From positions 1-48,859 of IMG/VR virus record IMGVR_UViG_3300048592_000897: a stretch of DNA of 48,859 bases; one strand, 5' to 3'. This stretch comes from a virus. The notes under the pieces were generated by a model. The model saw only the letters and a program-made list of their open reading frames with translations. It did not search any database and was not told the origin of the DNA. Below, piece by piece: positions 23,625 through 30,360 of this stretch. Every line of letters begins with the position of its first letter. Within the stretch, counting starts at the first letter, position 1. Position numbers and translations under genes: made by a program.

Positions 23625-24575
23625 ATGTCTGACCAAGAGCCGCTAGATCAGCCGTCGCTCACCCCCAAGCCCAAATCCAACAACCGCCGCACATTGCTCA
23701 TCCTCAGCGCGCTCATAACAGTCTTCGCCTGCACCGCCTGCGGCATCATCTTCTTCCTTATCCCCAGCCCCGATAACAACAGCCGCCCCACCAACGAACC
23801 CACCGCCGGAGTCGCCGAGCAGGTCTCCGCCACCGCAGAACCGCTCGAAGAAACCGCCAACACGCCCCTTCCCGATCCGACTGAGCCGCCCGAAGAAACT
23901 GAGCCTGCCCCCACGACCGAACCCACCCTCACCGAGCCGCCTGCCGCGCCACCCACTGATCAAACCCTCTACATCAGTGGTGCCAACATGAGCCTCACCG
24001 ACATTCCTCAGGGCGAACCCGGCGTAACTGCCGCTCTCGCCGGCCCACCCAGCAACTTCGGCGTCGTCCCCGTCGTCATCCGCAACAACACGGACGCCTC
24101 CATCTACGATATCGACTTCTCCGCCACTGCCCGCGGCGCTGACGGAACCATTCTCGGAACTGGCTCCGGTGACGACATCGTCCCTAGCTACGTTCCCCCC
24201 GGCGGCTTAGCCATCGGCCGCCTCCTCTTCGGTGACACTCCCCTCGACGACGCAACCATCGAGTACGTCTTCACCTACGAAGATGATCCCGGCTTCATCT
24301 TCGCCCGCCGTGACCTCGAAATCCTCGAGCACAACCTCGTCGGGGGCAATGTCGTCGGCCTCTCCCTCAACAACAACGCCGCCGCTCTCGACTTAACCAA
24401 ATTCATCGTCATGTGCTTCGGCGACGACCTCAACCCCACCACCGTCCGCTTCGACTTCACCGATCAAGACCGCGTCGACGCCGGCGCTAACCTTCCCTTC
24501 AGCGTCGACCTCCTCGGCGACGAAGCCCTGTGTGGCCGCTACCTTCTCGCCGGCAGCGGCCGGGAAACAGATTAG
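23625..24575 (+). CDS. Membrane-anchored surface protein (moron)
   Basis: 316 residues. A short cytoplasmic N-terminus, one membrane segment at about 23-47, a long Pro/Thr/Glu linker (near 50-112), then a beta-sandwich-like domain resembling FxLYD-type extracellular domains (PVVIRNNTDASIYDI). Bordered by a hairpin upstream and a perfect terminator downstream, so it is an independent transcription unit, as morons expressed from prophages often are. It may alter the lysogen surface. Confidence 0.78.
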   Translation: MSDQEPLDQPSLTPKPKSNNRRTLLILSALITVFACTACGIIFFLIPSPDNNSRPTNEPTAGVAEQVSATAEPLEETANTPLPDPTEPPEETEPAPTTEPTLTEPPAAPPTDQTLYISGANMSLTDIPQGEPGVTAALAGPPSNFGVVPVVIRNNTDASIYDIDFSATARGADGTILGTGSGDDIVPSYVPPGGLAIGRLLFGDTPLDDATIEYVFTYEDDPGFIFARRDLEILEHNLVGGNVVGLSLNNNAAALDLTKFIVMCFGDDLNPTTVRFDFTDQDRVDAGANLPFSVDLLGDEALCGRYLLAGSGRETD

Positions 24576-24595
24576 CCAGCCACGACTCACCAACG

Positions 24596-24622
24596 AAAAA
24601 GCCCTGCGCGCGCAGGGCTTTT
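24596..24622 (+). terminator. Terminator after surface-protein gene
   Basis: AAAAA-GCCCTGCG-CG-CGCAGGGC-TTTTC, an essentially perfect hairpin flanked by A's and T's, so it may work in both directions. Confidence 0.92.
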
Positions 24623-24639
24623 CATGTTATACTGCTACT

Positions 24640-24795
24640 TGCGGTTGGGAGAGTTGCTGAAGTGCGATTCGCTGGGCCAAGGGCCCGCCCGGCCGGGGAA
24701 GTCGAAAGGGCTGCGTGTGGCGGTCCGCTCGGGGTAGGCCCGATTCGGCAATAGTCCCTTTCCACCTTGAAGACCGGTCTTCAAGGTGGTTTCTT
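24640..24795 (+). ncRNA. Candidate structured small RNA ending in a perfect terminator
   Basis: No open frame fits this stretch. An extended -10 (TGTTATACT, 24625-24633) precedes it. GTTGCTGAA (24653-24661) pairs with TTCGGCAAT (24744-24752), flanked by GGGA/TCCC pairing outside and GGGCC/GGCCC (24674-24678 / 24737-24741) inside. It ends with CCACCTTGAAGACC/GGTCTTCAAGGTGG (24762-24789) and a T-rich tail. Could instead be a regulated leader of the next gene. No known RNA family recognised. Confidence 0.55.
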
Positions 24796-24812
24796 TGTCT
24801 CAGGAGGCCCAA

Positions 24813-25148
24813 GTGACCGAAGAAGTCCAACTCGTCCTCGTCGGCGGTGCCATCAGCCTCATCACCGCCCTCAGCATCACCGCCGTCACCACCCTCCTAA
24901 ACCACTGGCTCGACCGCCGCCGCGAAGCTCGAAAACTCCGCGCCGACCTGCTACGTGCCCTCGGCCGCAACACAGTCCTGGTAGGCGGCCAATAAAACCT
25001 CACGAACGAAGCCCTCGCCAAACTGTACGAAGCCGCCAAGGCCAGAGGAACCGGCCGCAGCTCCCCCGATGACCTGGCCTTCGATTTAGGTTTCACCGAG
25101 ACCCTGACCGAAATACTCCAGGAAGAGACCAATTCCCAACGTTCCTAA
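24813..25148 (+). pseudogene. Small membrane protein gene interrupted by in-frame TAA
   Basis: GTG 24813 has AGGAGG seven bases upstream. The frame reads 60 residues (membrane segment near 8-30, then WLDRRREARKLRADLLRALG), stops at TAA 24993-24995, and continues in the same frame for another 50 coding-like residues (LAKLYEAAKARGTG, FTETLTEILQEE) to TAA at 25146-25148. Most simply a nonsense-mutated gene; a functional short form or readthrough is possible. Confidence 0.6.
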
Positions 25149-25189
25149 TCGCTCCCTTAGTCTTGTCGCCAGTGGCACTACAAGCGAAA

Positions 25190-25221
25190 AGAGGCCTCCA
25201 GTCACTCTAGAGGCCTCTTTC
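25190..25221 (+). terminator. Terminator after interrupted gene
   Basis: AGAGGCCTC, 11-base loop, GAGGCCTCT, then TTCGTTT; preceded by GAAAA, so it may be bidirectional. Confidence 0.85.
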
Positions 25222-25238
25222 GTTTGCGCGCCAACAGC
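25221..25238. repeat. 18-bp repeat shared with portal gene
   Basis: CGTTTGCGCGCCAACAGC occurs here and identically at 13240-13257. It is related to the 16-bp palindromes TGTTGGCG(T/C)GCCAACA at 26452-26467 and 36956-36971. Confidence 0.75.
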
Positions 25239-25248
25239 AATTTGAAGC

Positions 25249-25358
25249 TTGCAAAAGCCCCAAAATCGCGTATTATATAGGTGAGATAGAACGAATATGC
25301 ATCCCGCCGTTCGCCTATCCGCCCGACGCCCCAAGTGCTCCCCCGCTTGGGGCGTTTC
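25249..25358 (+). ncRNA. Candidate short RNA beside toxin-antitoxin genes
   Basis: Promoter TTGCAA (25249-25254), 16-bp spacer, TATTAT (25271-25276); transcript from about 25283 to the terminator ACGCCCCAAG-loop-CTTGGGGCGT-TTTCC (25326-25358). GATAGAACG and CGTTCGCCTATC in between can pair. No ORF with a ribosome site is seen. It converges with, and ends just before, the toxin gene. Confidence 0.5.
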
Positions 25359-25360
25359 CG

Positions 25361-25651
25361 TTAGTCTGCTTCCCCGATCACATGCATTGTTAGGAAACTG
25401 ACATATTCATCCTCGACGCGGTAGTACACAACCACGTCTGGGTATCCCGGAAGCGCGCTGACTAGTCCATAGATCAGATACGGCTCATCCGTCACCAGCC
25501 TCCCCGCATTACGCTTTCGTACGATAATCCACTCGAGCGCCCGGATGAACTCGTCAACTCGCGGCATTTCTCCGATGAGTTGTTCGAGTTCCCGTTCAAA
25601 CCGTATCTCACATATGAACGCTACATCACCAAAGTTTGCCTCACGATACAT
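25361..25651 (-). CDS. Toxin of PanAT-like pair (RelE/ParE-type fold)
   Basis: 96 residues. The layout resembles RelE/ParE toxins: an N-terminal helix pair (RFERELEQLIGEMPRVDEFI), VRKRNAGRLVTDEPYLIYGL, and a final strand YPDVVVYYRVEDEYVSF. AGGAG precedes ATG 25651. It follows the Panacea-domain gene by 26 bp in the same operon, the usual order of these pairs. Target (ribosome, gyrase or other) cannot be told from sequence. Confidence 0.68.
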   Translation of the reverse strand: MYREANFGDVAFICEIRFERELEQLIGEMPRVDEFIRALEWIIVRKRNAGRLVTDEPYLIYGLVSALPGYPDVVVYYRVEDEYVSFLTMHVIGEAD

Positions 25652-25677
25652 CTAGAACTCCTATGCATCCCTCACCT

Positions 25678-26253
25678 CTACTGGAGCACTCCCCGCTCCA
25701 GCAAAGGGATCAATGAACGTCCGTACTCTATCTCCGCTGGGGTCAGTTCCCTGAAGCTCACCAGCGCGACTTCGTAAGGTATTACCTCTCTGTCACGCGC
25801 GAGCGCCCAGCCGGCAAATCGATGCGACTCATCGCTAATTTCTTTTGCGCTTCTGCCCCAGTTTTGCCGAATCAACCGATCTACCAGCGAGATTTCCTCG
25901 GCCGAAAACAACGATAAATCAGGCTGCCTACGGGCAACAAATCGAGTTTGCCGGTTCCCGTAGTAGTCTCGGTCGAAGATGAGCAACTCTTCCTCCTGCT
26001 GCATCTCCGTGCGCGTTGAGTAAATGTCAACCGGCACCGGGCCGTGGTTCATTCGTTCATAGAGTCTCCCTGTAATTGAGTGTCCGAGATAAAGGTAAGC
26101 TTGGAAATCAGCGAAAAACAACAGCTTGTTGGCCTTCGTCGCCCCAAAGCTTGAATCTCCTTCGGATTGTTCTGTCACATAAAGAAGCAGCTCCTTAAAC
26201 TTCCTTTCGGATTCTGCAACCCCGCCTATGAAATTACCCCCAGTCATATCCAT
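25678..26253 (-). CDS. Panacea-domain antitoxin (SocA-like)
   Basis: 191 residues from ATG 26253 (GAGG eight bases upstream; GTG 26262 is an alternative). The sequence ATKANKLLFFADFQAYLYLG and RMNHGPVPVDIY matches the Panacea/SocA core, known from PanAT toxin-antitoxin systems in which this domain neutralises diverse toxins by direct binding. It precedes a RelE-like toxin gene. On a phage such pairs may stabilise lysogens or exclude other phages. Confidence 0.82.
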   Translation of the reverse strand: MDMTGGNFIGGVAESERKFKELLLYVTEQSEGDSSFGATKANKLLFFADFQAYLYLGHSITGRLYERMNHGPVPVDIYSTRTEMQQEEELLIFDRDYYGNRQTRFVARRQPDLSLFSAEEISLVDRLIRQNWGRSAKEISDESHRFAGWALARDREVIPYEVALVSFRELTPAEIEYGRSLIPLLERGVLQ

Positions 26254-26322
26254 AACATTCACCTCACAGGTGACGAGTGGTGCAAGTCATTCCCTGACTC
26301 GCACACTTGTTTCATACTCAGC

Positions 26323-26352
26323 ATTATAGACTCACTACACCCTTCTTTGCAA
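26323..26352 (-). promoter_or_regulatory. Promoter of toxin-antitoxin operon
   Basis: On the minus strand: TTGCAA (26352-26347), 18-bp spacer, TATAAT (26328-26323), about 70 bp before the antitoxin start. Confidence 0.7.
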
Positions 26353-26451
26353 TGCAGACGAATAGATCACCGCCAGCCCTGTGGCCACTTCAACACCTAC
26401 CCCCCACATGCGGTTAAGTAGCACCTAGCACTGTTTCACTGGCGCCCCCTT

Positions 26452-26467
26452 TGTTGGCGTGCCAACA
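26452..26467. repeat. 16-bp palindrome TGTTGGCGTGCCAACA
   Basis: Arms of 7 bp around GT, just downstream of the gene at 26476-27018. One base differs from the perfect palindrome TGTTGGCGCGCCAACA at 36956-36971. Confidence 0.75.
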
Positions 26468-26475
26468 TTCTCTTC

Positions 26476-27018
26476 CTAGTGCCTGATTCGTTTCAACACC
26501 TTAACCGGCAAAGGAAGCACAACCTCAATACATGGTTCATCGCTCAGTTTCCCACTCCAGTAATTATGCAGATGCACCAAGGTATGACCCCACATTTGGC
26601 CCAGATTGAGCCAGGTCATATCTGCTTCAAATCCTCTCTCAGTACTTTGAACGACCCATATCTCAGGGCTCGGTAACGGCTCATCCTCATTGACCGATAA
26701 TGGGTAATCTACGGCAAATTTGCGAGCCTCTTTCAAAGTCCTCCATGCAAAACACGAAGCCAAGCGTGATGGTCGGTGTGGGAAATGACTCTGGCGAACA
26801 AACTCCGCGACCATCTCGATCATCCCGCTGGTGTCCTCAGAGAGCTTTCCTCTTAAGGTCCCCACGTAGGTGAGTCCATGTTGCCCCAGGCCAGAAGGCA
26901 GGAGAGCGGCTAAGAGCTCAGTTCCGCCATCCTTTATGGGAGACCAGTGCTCGGCGGTCATCACACGCTCAGGTTGGAGTTGGCCAGGCAGCCGTGAAAC
27001 ATGATAGTAGCGTGGCAC
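26476..27018 (-). CDS. DUF2441-like protein
   Basis: 180 residues from GTG 27018 (AGGAGG four bases upstream, overlapping the preceding stop). YYHVSR at the start and HFPHRPSRLASCFAWRTLKEA in the middle resemble DUF2441-type proteins, some of which are suspected ADP-ribosyltransferase-like folds. Lower GC than the structural genes. Possible toxin or accessory enzyme; the family call is tentative. Confidence 0.55.
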   Translation of the reverse strand: MPRYYHVSRLPGQLQPERVMTAEHWSPIKDGGTELLAALLPSGLGQHGLTYVGTLRGKLSEDTSGMIEMVAEFVRQSHFPHRPSRLASCFAWRTLKEARKFAVDYPLSVNEDEPLPSPEIWVVQSTERGFEADMTWLNLGQMWGHTLVHLHNYWSGKLSDEPCIEVVLPLPVKVLKRIRH

Positions 27019-27608
27019 TAATCCTCCTCGCACCCTACCCCATCATGGTTGCCGTCAAAGTTATGCGGGTCCGGCGGCAGCACCGTGAAATTCGTCCAAG
27101 GGATGTCGTCGCAGTTTAGGTCGGGTGGTGGCGGCGGGATGCAGTGGTCTGGGTAAGATGGGTGGCAGTTCCCCGCCCGAGTTGCCGTGGCCGTCGGCTT
27201 TGGTGTCCTTGTGGGCTTGGTTGTGGACGTCGGCTTGGGCGTCCGCGTTGGTGTCGCCGTTGCCGCCTTGGTGGCCGTACTTGTCGCCGTTGGTTTCGGC
27301 GTTTTCGTCATCGTCGGGCTAGGGGTCACAGTAGCCGTTGCTGACGCCGTGCTCGCGGCCGTCGCGCTCGCCGTCGCCTGCAAGGTCGCCGTCGCCGATG
27401 GCATTAGCGTCGGTGTGCTTGATGGCGTCGACGTGGCACCCATCACCTGCGTAGCCGTTGCTGTCGACTGCATCACACCCTGCACATCGAGGATGATCGG
27501 CAGGAACGTTCGTCCGATGATCTCGGCCCCGGCAGGCCCAGCTACGCCCCACAGTCTGAGCAGCAAAAACGATGCACCAGCCACCAACACCGCCAGGCTC
27601 TTTCGCAT
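27018..27608 (-). CDS. Secreted protein with Thr/Pro linker and excalibur-like end
   Basis: 196 residues. N-terminal signal peptide (RKSLAVLVAGASFLLLRL), a Thr/Ala/Pro-rich linker (about 48-145) with TPTRTPKPT repeats, and a Cys-containing end (NCDDI, then DGNHDGVGCEED) like the calcium-binding excalibur domain. Such linkers are typical of Chloroflexota extracellular proteins. Probably a cargo gene expressed by the lysogen. Confidence 0.78.
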   Translation of the reverse strand: MRKSLAVLVAGASFLLLRLWGVAGPAGAEIIGRTFLPIILDVQGVMQSTATATQVMGATSTPSSTPTLMPSATATLQATASATAASTASATATVTPSPTMTKTPKPTATSTATKAATATPTRTPKPTSTTKPTRTPKPTATATRAGNCHPSYPDHCIPPPPPDLNCDDIPWTNFTVLPPDPHNFDGNHDGVGCEED

Positions 27609-27619
27609 TCAATGCCCTC

Positions 27620-28555
27620 CTAGTTCCAACAGAACCTCGACACCTCGACTCCCGTCGCATCGTACAGATAGCCGCAATCGTTGCTATTCCGCCAGATAGC
27701 ATCACCTCGGCCAAATGAGAACCCACAGCTCTCCGGGTGAAACTCATTCGTGTACACTCGGCAGCTCTGCCCCGGGAGCAACTCAAACGACGGGAACGTG
27801 AAATTCTGGTCAGGCTCCCCCGCGTTCAACCTCCATCCTGCCAGGTTGACAGTCGCTGCGCCCCGGTTTTCAATGACTGCATACTCGTCACTCTCCACCT
27901 GCGGCACATCTCCGTCGTAGCGGATCGAAGAGATGATTACATCCCCCGAAGTTGCAGCCGGCGGCTGAGTAGCCGTCGGCTGCGCCACGGCCGTCGGTTG
28001 TGGCATAGCAGTTGGTGGCAAAGGAGTGGGGGGAGCAACGGTCGGCGGAATCGCAGTCGGCGGCACTCGCGTCGGCGCGGCCGTCGGCGGCACACTCGTC
28101 GCCGTAGGTGGGGGTACAGTTGGCGGAACCCGCGTCGCCGTCGCGCTGGGCGCAGTCGTCGACGTCGGCCGTGGTGTATTAGTCGGCCGCGCCGTCGCGC
28201 TCGCCCTGGGCGTCGCCGTCGCCGGCTCCTCGGTCGACGTCGGTGCAGCAGTCGGCGCGGCCGTCCGCGTTGGCGCGGCTGTCTGCGTTGGCTCTACCTC
28301 CATCGGCGCGGCCGTCGCCTCAGCCATCTCCTCCGTGGCCACAACGTCCACCGCTGCCCCGACCCGCTCGGCCAGTTCGGCCGTCGGCTCAACGGCCGAG
28401 TCAGGCGCAAACATGGCCATAGCCAGCGAGCAGAAGCAGCAACTGAACATCAGCGCCAACAATGCCGGCCCGCCGACCCAGATGGCTTTTCCCAATCCAC
28501 GCTGCGACCGATACTGGCCGAGCCACCAATCCCGAAAACGGATTATCACTGACAC
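27620..28555 (-). CDS. Membrane-anchored lamin-tail-domain protein
   Basis: 311 residues from GTG 28555 (GGGGAG seven bases upstream). Cytoplasmic start, one membrane segment (about 27-48), long Thr/Pro/Ala linker (70-200), then a lamin-tail beta-sandwich (residues 205-311: SDEYAVIENRGAATVNLAGW, FPSFELLPGQSCRVYT). Lamin-tail domains are frequent at bacterial cell surfaces. Shares its operon with the excalibur-like gene, suggesting a joint surface role. Confidence 0.82.
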   Translation of the reverse strand: MSVIIRFRDWWLGQYRSQRGLGKAIWVGGPALLALMFSCCFCSLAMAMFAPDSAVEPTAELAERVGAAVDVVATEEMAEATAAPMEVEPTQTAAPTRTAAPTAAPTSTEEPATATPRASATARPTNTPRPTSTTAPSATATRVPPTVPPPTATSVPPTAAPTRVPPTAIPPTVAPPTPLPPTAMPQPTAVAQPTATQPPAATSGDVIISSIRYDGDVPQVESDEYAVIENRGAATVNLAGWRLNAGEPDQNFTFPSFELLPGQSCRVYTNEFHPESCGFSFGRGDAIWRNSNDCGYLYDATGVEVSRFCWN

Positions 28556-28780
28556 GATACTCTCCCCGGACTGCCCATCATCCCCCTAGCCAGCCGATGG
28601 CCTAGCGCACCTTCCATGCCAGATCGTAACGTAGGCTGACGCTGGCGCAATAGAATGTCTGTTCGATTCAAGGAAGGGGCGGAGGCGGCCGGGCGACCGC
28701 CTCACCGCCCAGCGAAACTTGAGAGTGCGTCTATTATAGCACGGATGGTCTATAATTCGTGCCTACAATCTCCTAGCCGG

Positions 28781-28810
28781 TTGACATACTAGTATACTCT
28801 AGTATATACT
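28781..28810 (+). promoter_or_regulatory. Promoter and operator of ribbon-helix-helix gene
   Basis: TTGACA (28781-28786), 18-bp spacer, TATACT (28805-28810). CTAGTATA occurs at 28789-28796 and again at 28799-28806, ten bases apart, over spacer and -10. This fits tandem ribbon-helix-helix binding and autoregulation. Confidence 0.8.
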
Positions 28811-28843
28811 CCGTCTGTGGGATTCGTTCGTGGAGGTGTGTCT

Positions 28844-29077
28844 ATGTCCCAGACGAGCGAAGGGCGCGGCGGCCGTCGCGTGCCAGGTAAGACGCAACTT
28901 AACGTCTACCTGCCTGACGAGCTTGTTGCAGCACTTCGACAAGACATGGAGGATGAGTTGAGGGGACTGTCGGCGACGATCCAGATTGCGCTAGAGCGTT
29001 ATCTGGCCGACAAGAATCCAGAAACGGCCGGTAAGTTACGAGCTGCTCTGGAACGGGAAGGTTATCCGACCACCTGA
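28844..29077 (+). CDS. Ribbon-helix-helix (CopG/Arc-type) regulator
   Basis: 77 residues from ATG 28844 (GGAGGTG five bases upstream; GTG 28817 is an unlikely longer start). The KTQLNVYLPDELVAALRQDM strand-helix and GLSATIQIALERYLA second helix are classic ribbon-helix-helix. It likely represses its own promoter, and its place next to attP and integrase suggests control of lysogeny or excision. Confidence 0.85.
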   Translation: MSQTSEGRGGRRVPGKTQLNVYLPDELVAALRQDMEDELRGLSATIQIALERYLADKNPETAGKLRAALEREGYPTT

Positions 29078-29095
29078 GACGGTCGGAAAGAGGGC

Positions 29096-29131
29096 GCTAG
29101 GAGCGCCTCCCTGCAAGAAAACGCTCCTAGC
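29096..29131 (+). terminator. Stem-loop after regulator gene
   Basis: GCTAGGAGCG (29096-29105), 16-base loop, CGCTCCTAGC (29122-29131), perfect 10-bp arms but no T-run. Could be a weak terminator or part of the attachment-site architecture. Confidence 0.5.
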
Positions 29132-29155
29132 TAAGTGCCGTCGCACCTTCACAAC

Positions 29156-29175
29156 CGAATAGCGAAACAAGAGCG
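29156..29175 (+). repeat. Inverted repeat flanking integrase, attP side
   Basis: CGAATAGCGAAACAAGAGCG; its inverse partner CGAATAGCGAAGCAAGAGAG (minus strand) lies at 30209-30230, just before the integrase start. 17 of the first 18 bases agree. Candidate integrase arm-type sites. Confidence 0.7.
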
Positions 29176-29205
29176 AACCCATTCGGCGCTCAGACGCTCC
29201 GGCAG

Positions 29206-29247
29206 TGACTCCGTTGGGAATCGAACCCAAAACCTTGGGATTAAAAG
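29206..29247 (-). other. attP: attP core: 3' half of a tRNA-Lys(UUU) gene
   Basis: On the minus strand the sequence matches tRNA positions 32-73 in canonical spacing: anticodon loop CTTTTAA, half-stem TCCCA, variable loop AGGTT, T-arm TTGGG-TTCGATT-CCCAA, acceptor strand CGGAGTC and discriminator A. The 5' half is absent. It sits about 45 bp downstream of the integrase stop. Tyrosine integrases often use the 3' half of a host tRNA gene, which integration then restores. Confidence 0.85.
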
Positions 29248-29289
29248 ACTGGCGCGTCTGCGGGTCGGTTGCTACTCACCCCCATGCCC

Positions 29290-30204
29290 CTAAGCAAGGG
29301 ACTGTCTGTCCCCTGCTTTTCCTTTCCCGTTGACGTGGGCCAGCGGGCTGTACCGGTCATGGAACTCCTGAATCTCTCGGTCATCAAAGACGGCGTAGAA
29401 CTTAGCCGTCACCGGCGAGCCGGGTGAGTGGCCCAGCAGTCGGCCGAGGACAGCCAGGTTGCCGCCGTTGCGCAGGAAGTTGCGGGCGAAAGCGTGCCTG
29501 AAACTATGCGCGTTGACCCTGCCCTTTACCCCCGCCCGTTCCCCGATTCGCTCCAGGAGCATCCGCACGCCGGCCGGCGTCAACCCGCCGCCCTTCGCCG
29601 AGAGAAACAGCGCGTCAGTCTTCGCCACCGGGCGCACGGCCAGATAGAGACCAAGCACCTCCGCTGTCAGTGCTGTGAAGTAGACTCGTCGGGAACGATT
29701 CCCTTTTTCATTGACGACGGCGCACCGATGCTCCAGATCGAGCGACTCCAGCGTCACGGAGCACAGACCCCCAACGCGACAGCCGGTGTCGATGAGAAAC
29801 AGAATCACCGCCCGGTCACGCACATCCTCAGCCGGTAACTGCTCCAGTAGCCGAGCCAGGTCGTCATCCGCCACGGCCTTGGGTGGTGTAATCGGCAGTT
29901 TCACCATCGGAACCGCCAGCGCCACATTCTGCGCCAGCAACCCCTCTTCGACCAGCCATGAAAATAGCCGCCGCACAGCCCGCTGGCGGCCGTGGACGCT
30001 ATAGATGCTCATGTCACGGTCGATAAGGTAGGCGCGGTAAGAACGGATAGCGGCGGCTGACACATCGCCCAGGCAACGCTCCGAGCCGACGTGCTCAACA
30101 AACGATGACAGGCAGCGGCCGTACCACTCTCTCGTGGACTCGGACACTTCCCCCGCCACCCCCGCCAGGAACTCCTGAACGGCAGTCTCTAGGGTCATAT
30201 TCAT
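29290..30204 (-). CDS. Tyrosine integrase
   Basis: 304 residues. N-terminal SAM-like core-binding domain (about 5-90) and catalytic domain with R143 (TGCRVGG), K167, H233-x-x-R236 (HSFRHAF), H259 (LLGHS) and Y270 (TAKFYAVF), a complete XerC/D-type active site. It should catalyse attP x attB recombination at the tRNA-Lys site just downstream. No clear ribosome site precedes ATG 30204; ATG 30198 is an alternative. Confidence 0.93.
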   Translation of the reverse strand: MNMTLETAVQEFLAGVAGEVSESTREWYGRCLSSFVEHVGSERCLGDVSAAAIRSYRAYLIDRDMSIYSVHGRQRAVRRLFSWLVEEGLLAQNVALAVPMVKLPITPPKAVADDDLARLLEQLPAEDVRDRAVILFLIDTGCRVGGLCSVTLESLDLEHRCAVVNEKGNRSRRVYFTALTAEVLGLYLAVRPVAKTDALFLSAKGGGLTPAGVRMLLERIGERAGVKGRVNAHSFRHAFARNFLRNGGNLAVLGRLLGHSPGSPVTAKFYAVFDDREIQEFHDRYSPLAHVNGKGKAGDRQSLA

Positions 30205-30208
30205 TTTG

Positions 30209-30230
30209 CGCTCTCTTGCTTCGCTATTCG
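30209..30230 (-). repeat. Inverted repeat flanking integrase, promoter side
   Basis: Minus-strand CGAATAGCGAAGCAAGAGAG, partner of 29156-29175. It lies within 30 bp of the integrase start codon, so binding here could also autoregulate the gene. Confidence 0.7.
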
Positions 30231-30234
30231 ACGT

Positions 30235-30246
30235 GAACTGGCGTTC
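30235..30246. promoter_or_regulatory. LexA-box-like site before integrase and replication genes
   Basis: GTGAAC-TGGC-GTTCAC (30233-30248) contains GAAC-N4-GTTC, the LexA box form of Gram-positive and related bacteria, in the divergent region between integrase and the replication operon. Confidence 0.6.
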
Positions 30247-30360
30247 ACACCGGCTCGCCTGTTGCAGCAGGTTAGCCGGAACAGAATAGCAGATTTTTAT
30301 CCGTGAGTGAATGGTGAGAAGTACCGGAAGTTTGTCGAAGTCCGTGAAGGAAGCGTGAAG

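Noticed and set aside
25086-25334. 82-residue minus-strand frame
   Set aside because: Lies across a terminator and the second half of the interrupted gene; no ribosome site or domain.
29170-29290. Complete tRNA-Lys gene next to the integrase
   Set aside because: Only positions 32-73 fit; upstream bases cannot form the anticodon half-stem, D-arm or 5' acceptor. Interpreted as attP.
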